From: Neoechinorhynchus agilis
Lineage: Eukaryota; Acanthocephala
DNA: 64,000 nucleotides
Direction: 5' to 3'
Assembly (NCBI GenBank): GCA_051530055.1
Contig: CM121343.1
Location: forward strand, 1,922,001-1,986,000
Shown here: positions 1-10,800 of the stretch, one piece after another
Layout of the letters: every line of letters starts with the position of its first letter
Position numbering within the stretch: the stretch's first letter is position 1
Translations under genes and position numbers: made by a program
Notes under the pieces: generated by a model
Told to the model about the DNA's origin: nothing
Databases searched by the model: none
Seen by the model: the letters and a program-made list of their open reading frames with translations, nothing else

Positions 1-255
1 CTTTGTAATCAAGGACCTCGATAGTATCTTTCGCTATTAATCTTTCCAACCCTTTCTTAAAGAGTGCTTGAATAGCTAACGGTTTCAGTCTTAACTTGCT
101 GGAATAATTTTTAATTACTGTATATGGCTCGTCGAAAATCCTCAAATACTATCTTTTGATGTCCTATTCATTTCAGCTTTTAAGAAACATACTAGCTTCT
201 AGTAATTCGGTCCAAACCGATACCAAGTGTTAAAAAGCACTAACACTCCCATTGA

Positions 256-1193
256 TCATTTACCATGTTGCTGCCGAATCCTATAAGCTCTTTTTCCGTG
301 AACAAGTGTCGGCCGTTGAATATTTTTTGCAAAATCAAACGGGTAATTACACTCATCTTCTCTGCATTTGCAGTTTACATTATTGATCTTGACCATGATA
401 TCCATTCGTCTGTTCCTGCTCTTATTCATCGCGTTTTGAAACCTCGATATTTCCGTTAAAAATGTCCCGTTCATTGACACTTATAGTATTGTGTTCGGCG
501 TGGAAACCAGCATTTCGCACATTTTCTGCTGTTCAACCTTCAATCTTTCGTCCATACTTCGCGATTTTCATTTGCCGCTCTTCTATTGCATTTCTTCAAT
601 CTATTATATTAACTTTACATTTGATAACCTCCTTTCTCCCACTGATTACATAATGTACTTTCTCACTTGGTTCCATACCTACATGGCAGATCTTCTTAAG
701 GCTTCGTTTAGTGTATTGAAAATCACCAGGTCCTTAATGTGGCCATCCACCGCTTTCCTCTCATCAGTGATTTCTCTTGTCTTTGAGTTGAAGATGTATC
801 TTGCCAGTATTTCTGCTACTTTTGCTTGAAAATATTCATCCACTAACCGAACAATGTCGCTGTATTTGAACATCGATAGCTTTTTTTGCCGCTGTCAATT
901 TCTTGATCACTTTGTATTTGTCGTCGGCACAAATCCATCCGATTAAACTCGCCTTTTTGCATGAATTTTCGTGCACTCCATTCGCTTCCATGTATTGATC
1001 CTTCTGTTTGCCTAGATGAGTTATCTTGATCACTTCCATCATTGCTGGATTCTGCTATTCCATCTATTCCCTCATTAAGTTTGCTCGATCCTTTATGATT
1101 TGTAGCAATTGCAAACCCTCGTCGCCAAATTTGGTCGGAGCGTCCGTGGACATTAACTCTGCTTTTATGGTACTCGATGAAACATCTACACAC
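256..1193 (-). mobile_element. decayed retroelement-like coding remnant
   Basis: Several short minus-strand frames succeed each other here. One has a Lys/Glu-rich helical composition (a stretch around 680-870 reads like the helical part of a capsid-type protein); another holds a short Cys-rich patch. I cannot match any to a specific family, and no RT motif is visible. It is best read as an old, broken element, possibly with gag-like content. There is no sign of splicing into a host gene. Confidence 0.2.
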
Positions 1194-1273
1194 TCATGTG
1201 CATGGTAAGCGGTCGTCCAATATTCAACAAAAATGTCACGCGTGCCATATTTACATATAAAAATATTTCAATG

Positions 1274-1430
1274 TGTGGCCTTTTATCACACGGCTGATAA
1301 TTTTTGGGCACACAGCCTACCGATCTGGTTCAAAGTAGTAATTCAATTACTTAATGCACTGAACCATACTCTGAACCAGGTCTGTGGGCTGTGTGCCCAA
1401 AAATTATCAGCCGTGTGATGAAAGGCCATA
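1274..1430. repeat. foldback inverted repeat (MITE-like), 59-bp arms
   Basis: Arms at 1274-1332 and 1372-1430 are near-perfect reverse complements. Both carry the core CGGCTGATAATTTTTGGGC or its complement, separated by about 39 bp. A related single-arm remnant lies at about 54121-54180 (GATCCGGTTCA followed by the CAGCCGTG core). This looks like a non-autonomous foldback element. No protein coding is seen. Confidence 0.8.
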
Positions 1431-1499
1431 CATTGATATAAGTTACCGGCTAGCCAATCTTCATAAACAAAAATATTTGTCTGAATATGCTTTTTAAAT

Positions 1500-3250
1500 T
1501 ATGATAAATATAGTGCTGTGATATCCAAGAATAGTTAATCTCCATCCCTTGCTGAAAAGCTTCCTTATCCTCCTGAAGATCCAAACGGACTTCTTATGGA
1601 GTTTAACACAGTGGACGGATTCTTCGACCCCTTTCTCAAAAGATCAATCAGCTCGTTTGTGAAATGCTCTGCCTCAAAGGATAATTTTCTCATAAGAAAT
1701 GCTAAGAAAAACATGGGAGAATATACGCATTCGGGATTAAGTAGGAAATTTTTCCAAGATTACTTAACTCTAATAGAAAATCATCGACTTACTCTAACAC
1801 GTTTCACACAATGGTGGTGTTTATGGTCCATGAGGGATGGAATAATTTAAATGCACAAAGAGAGTGACATTAAATTTGACTTCTCTTGGAGATAACCTTC
1901 CTCATGTTGAATCCTCTTTTGGACTTATCTCCAGAGGACTTCAATTCCACCGACAGAAATATAAAAATAAGGCCAATCAAATGCCTTTATCAGATAAAGT
2001 CTTCGTCCCCATAATCAATCCTGTGCTAGAGTACGATCGATGTGGCTGAAATTATCTGTCGAAGCTCCAGCAGCATTTTCTCCCATTGGGCAATCTTTTC
2101 AAATTTCAGCGAATCGATTCATGATTTCAATATGACCTTATGTCAGAATTGCACTCATTGGAGGCATTATGCATCGTCTTGTTTAATCACCCGGATGCTT
2201 GATGTATGGAGACTCACACCAAAGCCTCCTGTCCGAATTCAGATAAAAATGCTGCAATTGCGGCCTTCCCCATGAACACGAAAAAAGGTTTTCAGTATAT
2301 TCTAATGCGTTTCCGCCCTCTATGGCGAATTCGAACGGGATGGAGACCCCTTTGTTTCCCCTCCTGTCGCAATGTTCATAGACTGAAACCCAAAAAACTC
2401 TTCTTCCTTCAGAGATTCCTCGAACACTGACCAACAGTGGAATTGTGAATCCAGACGGCGATGGTCCCGGTTAGCCCCTCTTTCCGACAAAGCTCCACCG
2501 TGGTCTACTAAACGTTAACTTTCCCATCACTCTGAATAAGCGGAGAACAACTTCAGGCAAAATACAATGACAAACACGAACAATCAGCATTTTAAATTTA
2601 TTTTCGTAACATATACAGATCAAGGGTCTTTTTCCTACCGAATCATATTTTAAACAAAATTAATGATGAATATCCTGACATTTTATATTCCCAAGAAACA
2701 GGTCCAAGATCGCTTGTTCAAAGTAATCTGTATGAATCATTCTCTCCCCTACGAGCAGTATTCAACGTGGTTTGTCGGGTGGTACAATATTTGAGAATTC
2801 AAAATCACTTTCATAAAATAAGTCCAATGTCCGATCAGCTACTTTGTATTACAAATATTTATATTAACCCCAAGAAATCTTCCCCTTTTATCGAATCACA
2901 TATTAACAAGCTTCTATTCTGGATAATGATTTTATGGTAGGAAATTTTAAAAATAATTATTTATCGGCGTTTCAAAATACTTTAAAAATCCACTCAGTAC
3001 TGTTACCGAATTTTCCTTCTTTTCATAATTTAACGTGTAATTCTAACTCTTTCCTAGAAGCATATTCTATCAAGAAAACTCTGAACATTAAGTTTTAGCC
3101 AACAATCTAACTTCCATCTCAGCAACTAATGGGGCATGATCTTATCTGCTTTTAATGGGTTAAATATAAGGGATCGAGTTATTGTCAATGACATGTTTCC
3201 TTTAAAATTTGTTCGATTGCCCTTATTTGAGCACTTTACGTGATTAAGAA
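1500..3250. other. non-coding or heavily decayed DNA
   Basis: Short plus-strand frames occur at 1596-1850 and 1864-2049. They have no recognisable domains and could be remnants of an old retroelement. From 2430 to 3250 the sequence is AT-rich with no coding signal that I can support. Confidence 0.4.
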
Positions 3251-3395
3251 CAATATTTTTCATTTTGGACCGCTATTTCAGAGTTTTATCCCTACTTCAG
3301 AGTCCTGAAAAGCACAAGCGATCTACAAAGGTACGGTTAGAAAGAGGTCAGTGGGGAAGTCAAACCATCTTTTTGGTTAAGCACCATAACGCAAC

Positions 3396-4970
3396 TCACG
3401 TTGGCCATTTCCTCCCTACGACCATAAGTCCCAATTTTTCACCTCGTTCTGGATAAACAAAGCTTCTGCGAGCTAAAGTTCCAATGGGCCTCTCGCTTGG
3501 CACTACACGGCCGTCGAAAGCTTTGTTCCTTGACCTCAGGGATGGAACAGTGAGTGGTGATTGACCTATAGAGGCCGCGTTTGGGTTCAATGCGTTTCTT
3601 AAGTGTTCACAAATACTTACGTGGGGGAGCCTCTCCATCTTTCTAATGTAGATACCCGGATGTCTCATAGACGACATTCTTGCCGGATTCATGCGACCTT
3701 GGACATTGCCACCCGTGTGCTTGCACCTGAGGCACAATATCGGACACTGGCGCTTCCTCGTGGTGGGCTGTTTATGCTAGGATTCGGCGTAATGTTAGAG
3801 CACGCCTTTGGACCACTCGAACCTCTAGATTTGTCTATTTTAGGAGCCTTTTGATGTCATTTGTGAATTTTTCGCTAATAAATGGGATCCAGAGGCTCGG
3901 CTAGGAATTGCTATTCTTTTTCTTCTTCCTCGAACGTCCGAAAATCAATACCACTCGGCGCTAAAGCCTCTTAATTTCCCGATCCCCATAACCGTTTTGA
4001 GCAGCAGCGGTCCTTGTAGCCTCCGACAAAGATGAGCAAATCTTTGCAGTCTTATGCATCGCAGTATAGATCTGCTGGGAATCTCGATGCAATGATTATG
4101 GCCTTCTTGCAAGGTATCGTCGGCCTTAAATCGCAAGCTGAGGAAGGTAAATAATCTGCTGGGTTGTCCATAGTCACTCATAACCGTCTGGTTGTGTCCA
4201 TTGTATTAAGCCTCTGCCCCAATTCATCCATTTCAGAAGTCTCCCTCTAGGACAGTTGCACGTCGCCCACAAATCTCAAGTAAATCCGTTTTTCGGCAAT
4301 GTAGGGAAAATGTGCTGTCTCTCCAGATCGCTCAGGAATAAAATGGCCAAAACTGGAGCAAAGCTGCCGTTTCCCATAACCAATCCTCGGACTTGCCGGT
4401 AGAGCCTATTCCCATATCTGAAGAGATTGCAGTTGAGGATTAAGCGTATGAGTCATATAACATCCACTATCTTAAAACCATGAAGGTTGAGATGTCCTTT
4501 CGTCTCCAGCAATCTTTTCTTCATAGCTCTTGAAGCTTGATCATTGTGGACGCTTGTGTATAAGGCGTCACAATCAAAAGACATTAGTTGGCATTTAGAT
4601 CCTCTCACCGGGAATGCAAGGATTCCATCAGTCCCTATGCATTTTGTACATATGATCTTGTCGTTCGGAGGAGTGAACTAATGTCATAGATTACAGCTTT
4701 GAGACTCGATATCCCTGCACTTTAGCAATGATCCAGTTGTCCCTGTGATGGAAACCTCTGGCATATTATGCGTTTTGATCATTGGGTGCATCATTGAAGA
4801 AAGTGCAACGGTCCTCGGATGTAGGCGTTGAACCCTATAAATTGAAGCCTCCTAGTAATGTCGACATCATTTCCTCCTCTACACTTCGCCTGATTGAAAC
4901 CAATTCATCACCTTTGTACCCTTAATGACCCATTTTGGATCGCTTCTTTGATCGATTTCAAGACTTTGAA
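3396..4970 (-). mobile_element. degenerate Penelope-like element (old copy)
   Basis: Read on the minus strand, the sequence holds in order an RT motif A region (MSFDCDALYTSV), the block CNLFRYGNRLYRQVRGL, a region matching the YLRYVDD motif, the block following motif C, and a GIY-YIG-type C-terminal part (EHLRNALNPNAAS). Each matches the better preserved Penelope-like element at 7.6-9.5 kb, but at clearly lower identity, so this is an older or different subfamily. It is broken in several places. Penelope-like elements encode an RT fused to a GIY-YIG endonuclease and lack LTRs. Confidence 0.75.
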
Positions 4971-5001
4971 ATCATAACATAATAAAGTACAAAACGTGCG
5001 A

Positions 5002-6470
5002 TCACCACCGTCCGCAAAATCGAAGCTTCCCTCCTTCCTCGGCTGTCGCTATCACGCTAGCAGCATTGCATCGTTGTACTGCAAGCGAGATATTCTGTCG
5101 TAGGAATACACCTGCTCGTGCGTCGCCGGTCGTTTCTCTCAATTTCTTCGAGAGATCCAGGAGCAGAGTGAGTGCAGAGCTGCTAAGGGCTCCATACATA
5201 TCTACTCCGAAGGGGACAAAATAGTGGGTCCTTGCTAATTCTCTATATTTTAGTACCTTCCTCGGTTCCGCTGCACTGGCTGCACCTCCAGAGGTTTCGA
5301 GAGAGTAGGGAATGTTGCCCACTGCGAGGGTGTCCACACGCGTGGCGTCCCAGTAAAGGCATATGCCTTCCCGCCACGGAAAGACCGAAATTCCGTCAGG
5401 TCGACGACCGTCTAGTCGACAAAGATGGGCGGGTTCCAAGATGTTGGGGAAGTTCGCCGTTCTCTCTCAGAATGGCGTGAGAACCTTCCTCCTGACTTTC
5501 GGCAAACGAGACCATGTCGCCCGAAAGCAACAACCAAAGACCCACATCGACAGCGATGGGGCGTGCATATCGGGAGACCAAGTCTTAAGGATACTGCGAT
5601 CCTCGTTACCTCATCAGTAAGAAGAGTTCCCACTGATGTCAGAGGAACAGCCTCCAACCACACCCCCGATTCCCGTGTCCAAACTGCCAACAATCTAGCT
5701 CGGACGACCATATCGCGAGAACCTGAAAGTGGAGAACTGTGAGCTCTCTCGACGAGAAGTCTGTCCCAGATCGACTGTCTGAGGCCATTCACGGGAACAT
5801 GGTTAGCGCCTGTCTGCTGGCACCATTCTTCAACTGCAAACTTTTCCCTCCGAATTTTCTTCGCTATCGGTTGACTCCCCTCATACGATCCAAGAAAGGC
5901 TGGCAAGGTCTACTAGCGCCTGAATGCCCAATCCCCCAGATGACACAGGCAATGAAGCTTGTCGCCACGCATTATCTGAGAGCTGGTGGACATTTAAAAT
6001 AAGCTTGAGACAAGCTCTCACCTTGTCGTCGAGCTTAGCCAATCCTTCCTTATGTTTGAAGAATGATAACAATTTTGGGATAGAGAGTGCGTTCTTTATC
6101 GGAAATAACGCTTCGTGAGCCGAGAGAGCGCTCACCCTATCGCACAGCAACGAAAGTTTCGGTATAATACGACCGATCTCAGCTTCCACATTTGAATCAA
6201 AGACGCAACTACCAAGGAGGCTGAGTTGCTCTGGAGTCACGAGTTTCAGACCTGGAGCTACTGCCTCGAACCCATCCATTAGCCCCTTGACTTTGGTGGC
6301 GTCTTCGATATTTAATACTAGGAGCTCACACTTTCCAGCATTAAGCTCAACGGCCAATATCACAGTCTCCCTAATCAGCGTCTCCAAATCGCTCAGTACA
6401 ACTGAGGGATCACCTCCGAGCGTGACGTCATCCAAGTACCAAGCGTTGAAGCTGGAATATTCTGTTTAAG
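5002..6470 (-). mobile_element. retroelement fragment of uncertain class, RT C-terminal half
   Basis: Minus-strand frames give a YLDDVTLGGD-like RT active-site block followed by a leucine-rich region with AWRQASLPVSSGGLGI. Then comes WDRLLVERAH..., a Cys/His cluster (C-x-C-G ... GRHGLVC ... GRFSRH) and a conserved tail (DGRRPDGISVFPW ... HYFVPFGV). I recall this domain order from widespread but poorly named invertebrate retroelements, but cannot assign it firmly to the LINE, DIRS or another class. The copy is broken. Related pieces lie at 9640-9885, 10290-10800, 12890-13375 and 25102-25713. Confidence 0.65.
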
Positions 6471-6813
6471 CCAAACGCGGTCGTAAAAGGTGAACTGCTC
6501 AATCGTTTTACTCTTCTGTATAGCGCCAAGATTGTAATTTAAATTTTTACCGTTAATACTCCGTAGATAATTGCGTTTTATGTGTTTCCTTGAACTGAAT
6601 GGGCTATTCTTGAGTAATCTACTTATGTAACCAACTTTTCGAATACTTGACCGGTAAATACGATTTTCGGCTATAATCATTGCTTTTATCAGCTTGCCTT
6701 CGCCATCGCTTTATTGTACTTTTAATGAACAAATCATGTAATCGAGCGTAATGGGCGAATCGTCATAGCCGTGAATTGTTTTAGCGACTCAAAACGTGAG
6801 TAAAAATCTTTAA

Positions 6814-7294
6814 TTGTCGAATCGTCAAGCGTGCATTAAAGGGATAGTTCGCTCCATTTTCCAGGCAACTAAAGCATACCACGTATGCAATCCTGATTTT
6901 CCCCGCCTTCAATCCTCTCTTCCTCATCACATTCTCAACTCGTACAAACTCTCAAACTCCGACCTCCTTGCTACACTAAACTCTATCAATGCGCAACTTT
7001 TCGAACACAAACAAACCATCATCGCCTTCCAGATCTACATAAGTGTTCTCAGCTCCTACAGCTTCACCTCCCATGATTTCCAAGTATGATATCCTCATGC
7101 TTCTTCGGAAACTACCACGCAAATCATTTCCTAACTCTACCATTCCCAATTGGGCTCTACGCTTTATCATCCCAAATTTAATTGATCCACTTGCACCATA
7201 TAATCAACCAAAGTCTGTAAAGCACTTAATGCGAGGTCGGCAAATATTTTCAGTACGTTTGCCTAATTTTTCCAGCTTAACCATACTTTTGTGA
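6814..7294 (+). mobile_element. LINE RT fragment (Jockey/CR1-like), decayed
   Basis: Plus-strand frames contain IPNWALRFIIPNLIDPL, matching IPNWVLRCIIPELIDPL in the minus-strand LINE at 19-20.3 kb. This is the block just before RT motif 1 in APE-type LINEs. The fragment stops before the catalytic RT motifs. It is a 5'- and 3'-truncated relic of the same LINE family as the older element at 19 and 24 kb. Confidence 0.6.
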
Positions 7295-7343
7295 TTTTAT
7301 CTCGAAGTGAGCATCGCAAAATTATCAGATTTTTTAGCCAGAA

Positions 7344-7395
7344 CCACCGACGACACCGATGCCACCACCACCGACGACACCGATTCCGTCCCCTC
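7344..7395. repeat. short imperfect CCACCGACGACACCGAT microsatellite
   Basis: A unit of about 15-24 bp built on ACCACCGACGACACCGAT is repeated roughly two to three times. It sits between a LINE remnant and the Penelope-like element. No function is evident. Confidence 0.5.
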
Positions 7396-7552
7396 GCTTC
7401 GTTTGGAACCTAGATGCTAGGCGACAATATGAAGACGAAAACCTGTCCGCCCAAAACGAGCCAAGTGAATATAAAAACGTCAGTGTGGCAATTTCAACTT
7501 CGCCAGTCATGGATAAAACACGAACGAGCTTCTGAGAAGGATTCTGTGTGAT

Positions 7553-9521
7553 ATCTAGTGATGATTGTTTGATAGACAATCCGACTGAAAGATAGATTTT
7601 ATTCAAACACCAAGCTTTCGCCGTCCAACGGCTTCTTCAGGGTGTAATCTGCAATGCGAGTGGAGGTTCACAGGAGATTCATGACGGCAGACAACTCATC
7701 CTTCTGGTTAATGAGTGTCCTACCGACCGACCGGTGCCCGCTAGAGTAATCACGATCCCGGGTCTCTCGGGAGATGATCAGCGCTTCCGCTATCGACAGT
7801 TCGACGGGATCCTGCGCTTTGTACATTATGCGCGTGGACAGCCGAACTGTTCCACCCGGGTGGACTCGCGAATAATGTTTCGCCCACGGTGTCGTCACAT
7901 ACGATTGCGCACTTGGGTTCAACGAGTTTCGTACATGCTCGGTTACTCTTTGGCGAAGTGGCCTTTCTGTTTTGCCCACGTACGTGACCAAGTGGCCACG
8001 GTCAATCCGACACCGTTCACATCGGATCTCGTAAACCACACTGCTCTGATCGCACATCTTCCAGTCACGATCAACTGCGTGCTGAAGCTCCTCCTCGTCC
8101 ATCCTCGCACCTGCTGCGTATCTGCACATTAGGCACGACCGAGGGCATTCCTGATGATCCTCATGATGCCTCGTTCTCGTCAGCATCCTCCGCTGCGTTC
8201 TATACCCTCTGTGCACAATACGCACATTCAATCCTTCTTGCCCGAGCAGTACTTTGACTCTCTTCGTGAACATTTCACTAACGTACGGAATTCGTAGGAT
8301 CGGCCTATCGTCCTTTCGTTCCCTCATGGGTCCAACGTCCCGTCTAATTCTATTTTCCACTTCTCGCTGTAACCCTTCGATCTCCTCTGTCGAATATCCG
8401 TTGTCCGCGAAGATCTTGTTTACTGCTTCCACCGCTCAAAGCTTCGCTTCCAACGACGATGGGCTGGTGGTTGCCGATTTATGCATACCAGCGTATATCG
8501 CCGCTTTCATCGCCCAAGGATGGTGAGAATCTCGGTGCATCACAATCGACTTCCTGCATGGTTTTCGATACCAATTGAAGTTGGATACATCGTCGAATTT
8601 GAAGTGGAGATTGAGGAATGGCAGGTAGTCCGAAGGTTGGTCTCTCGTAACCCGAATCCTCCTATTCGCGTCCATTGAATTTAATAGTGACTCAATGGTA
8701 TCGACCTCATTATCCTCGGTGAAGGTCAGCAACACATCGTCCACATAGCGGAGGTAAACTAAACTCGACGCTAAATGTGGATAGATGTGGTGTCTTTCCA
8801 GGTCATCGAGGTAGAGGATGGCCAATACCGGAGCTAAACTATTTCGCATTGCAAGACCACGAACTTGCTTATATAGCTGGTTTCGATAACGAAAAAGGTT
8901 GCACTTCAGTACCAATCGTGTCAGACCAATAACATCGTCTAGAAGTAGACCGAAGAGGTCAAGATCCTCATTCTCCTTCAACCTTTTCTCCAGCGCACGT
9001 ACTGCTCCCTCGTTGTCCACATTGGTGTACAATGCTACGAAATCAAAAGACATTACGCCACTGTTGGTCAATTCATTCTGTCGCGACCGCAGGGTTGATA
9101 GCAGCTCATCAGTATTGCTCACTAATGCCCGTGTCCTCCGTAGCAATGGACCGATAGCCGAAGCCAGGAAACGAGAAACACGGTATGCTGGTCCATTAAC
9201 CGCAGATATGATTGGTCTGCATTTCAACAATGAGGCTGCTTGCGGTGTAATCGGACCAATATGCATCTTGTGTGTCTTGACCAATCCGTACATCACCGGC
9301 GTACGTAATGGACCGTGTGTGAAACTGCTCATCCCTTTCAACTCTCGAGCCGATATCACTTTTCGAAGAGCAGTATTCAACTCCTTGCGCTGTTGCTCAC
9401 ATTCGTCTTTTGTCGCCATTGTATATGTATCAATATGACCCAATAACGTCCCCATCATCGCACGATTTTTTAGAATTTTTATATATGGCTCAGCTGGTAG
9501 CTTTTGATACATTTTTTCCAT
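7553..9521 (-). mobile_element. Penelope-like element: RT (8436-9521) plus GIY-YIG endonuclease (7668-8432)
   Basis: The minus-strand RT part shows motif A (MSFDFVALYTNV), the block KCNLFRYRNQLYKQVRGLAM, YLDDLERHHIYPHL, and motif C (YLRYVDDVLLTF). The downstream frame has a Cys cluster (CPRSCLMC) and a GIY-YIG-type core (YVGKTERPLRQRVTEHVRNSL), the hallmark RT plus endonuclease pair of Penelope-like elements. An in-frame interruption separates the two parts here. In the copy at 14.6-15.5 kb the junction region is open, so the family encoded one fused protein. The N-terminal part of the RT is missing. The 3' end is shared base for base with the second copy to at least 7553/14621, which marks the element boundary. 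Confidence 0.9.
7609..7645 (-). ncRNA. hammerhead-ribozyme-like hairpin at the 3' end of the Penelope-like element
   Basis: On the minus strand CTGAAGA (7634-7640) is followed by a GCCG/CGGC stem with a short loop and then GAAA (7616-7619), flanked by ACACC/GGTGT that can pair. CUGANGA-stem-GAAA is the hammerhead core, and Penelope-like elements are known to carry hammerhead motifs. There is one extra base after CTGAAGA and I could not place the third helix and cleavage site with confidence. It may be a degenerate ribozyme or only a conserved hairpin. Confidence 0.35.
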
Positions 9522-9640
9522 ACACGGCCAAATGGGGACACACAGTCCATTGATTTCGGTCTGGAAAGCGCTGGTCTGCGCTCAATGCCCCAAGACCGTA
9601 CGGTTATAAGTTTGTACATCCTTCCGGATTCTGCGATTGA
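9522..9640. repeat. interspersed repeat shared with 12.4-12.8 kb
   Basis: The stretch from TACACGGCCAAATGG to TTTGTACATCC recurs at 12430-12545 in the same orientation and at about 12715-12815 in reverse orientation (GGTCTTGGGGCATTGAGCGC). It directly abuts the truncated RT end of the Penelope-like element. It may be the repeat into which, or together with which, that element inserted. Confidence 0.55.
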
Positions 9641-9885
9641 TAATCCTCAACCGCAACTTTCGGTGCTGTGCGAACGAATTAATGAATTATCTTCACACGA
9701 GCCTCTGTTCCAGGTCAAGAAAATCCTCTTCATTCCATAATTGTTGTATAAGCTGCGCACAGCACCTTTTCGGACATAAGGATAAGCTGGCAAAGTTAGA
9801 CCAGACGGTGTCGGACGAGGCGTGGCGTCAAGCGTCCTTGCCTGTGTCGTCCGCCTTTTTGGGTATCCGAAAAGCAGCCGATATT
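9640..9885 (+). mobile_element. fragment of the uncertain-class retroelement
   Basis: Plus-strand reading gives LSVLCERINELSSHEPLFQVK and then DEAWRQASLPVSS, matching the segment downstream of the RT active site in the copy at 5.0-6.4 kb (DNAWRQASLPVSSGGL). It is short and broken, and wedged between two Penelope-like pieces. Confidence 0.65.
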
Positions 9886-9887
9886 TC

Positions 9888-10186
9888 TTCCCATTGCAAG
9901 ACCACGAACTTGCTTATATAGCTGGTTTCGATAACGAAAAAGGTTGCACTTCAGTACCAATCGTGTCAGACCAATAACATCGTCTGGAAGTAGACCGAAG
10001 AGGTCAAGATCCTCATTCTCCTTCAACCTTTTCTCCAGCGCACGTACTGCTCCCTCGTTGTCCACACTGGTGTACAATGCTACGAAATCAAAAGACATTA
10101 CGCGACTGTTGGTCAATTCATTCTGTCGCGATCGCAGGGTTGATAGCAGCTCATCAGTATTGCTCACAAATGCCCGTGTCCTCCGT
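9888..10186 (-). mobile_element. internal Penelope-like RT fragment (near-identical to 8848-9145)
   Basis: About 300 bp nearly identical to the RT core of the element at 7.6-9.5 kb, including FDFVALYT and the CNLFRYRNQLYKQ block. Both ends are truncated: it breaks off just after QVRGLAM and before the upstream RT domain. The very low divergence suggests a recent partial duplication or gene-conversion-like copy rather than an independent old insertion. Confidence 0.85.
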
Positions 10187-10289
10187 GCGAGTAGGTACCC
10201 GTCAATGGTTGCAAACAATCAGTTTGGGACTCACCCCTGGTAGCGAGAATCCATAACTCTCTTATTTAAGATTCTCGTGACCTGGTGAA

Positions 10290-10800
10290 CCGAGCTTGAT
10301 TGGGGGCAGTCTCTACAAGAGAATCGGGTGCTTGGCTCAACGCTATCCCGAGCGCTTCTGTAAGTATTCTTCTCTCCGACGAGTCCGTAAAGAATGCAGA
10401 TTAGGAGTACCGACATCCCATCGCAGCCGCTAAGGAGCGACACTGGAACCATTAGGACGCCATGGTCTCGTTTGTCGGCAATCAGGCGGAATTGCTCACG
10501 GCACGTCGAAGTGAACTCATTTCTTAGTCGTGCCCTGAATACTATGAATGCGCCCAACATCCTTAAAATTTGCCGACTTGATGGCCGTAGACCGGACGGT
10601 GTCAGTATTCCCGTGGCGAGAAGGAAAATGTTTTCTTTGGGACGTCAGGTTCATGGACACGATCGCAGCAAGCAACATAAAATTCGCCACTATTAAGCCA
10701 GGGGGAGCAGCAACTGCCGCTGAGAAACTCAAAAAAATTAAATACAGGGGCCTGAATCGAAATCATTATTTCGTCCCCTTTGGCGAAATTACCACACTTA
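10290..10800 (+). mobile_element. fragment of the uncertain-class retroelement, C-terminal tail
   Basis: Plus-strand frames hold RHVEVNSFLSRALNT, DGRRPDGV/FPWREGKCFLWDV and HYFVPFGEI, the conserved tail seen at 5.0-5.4 kb and 25.1-25.7 kb. The last 63 bp (10735-10797) recur inverted at 18069-18131 as part of the large inverted duplication. The copy is broken. Confidence 0.75.

Noticed and set aside
7668-8432. Host GIY-YIG nuclease gene
   Set aside because: It is adjacent to a Penelope-like RT on the same strand and nearly identical to a second truncated copy at 14.7-15.5 kb, so it belongs to the element.
8899-9438. 179-codon plus-strand frame over the Penelope-like RT
   Set aside because: Antisense shadow of the RT frame. 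It recurs at 9944-10243 only because the RT segment is duplicated.
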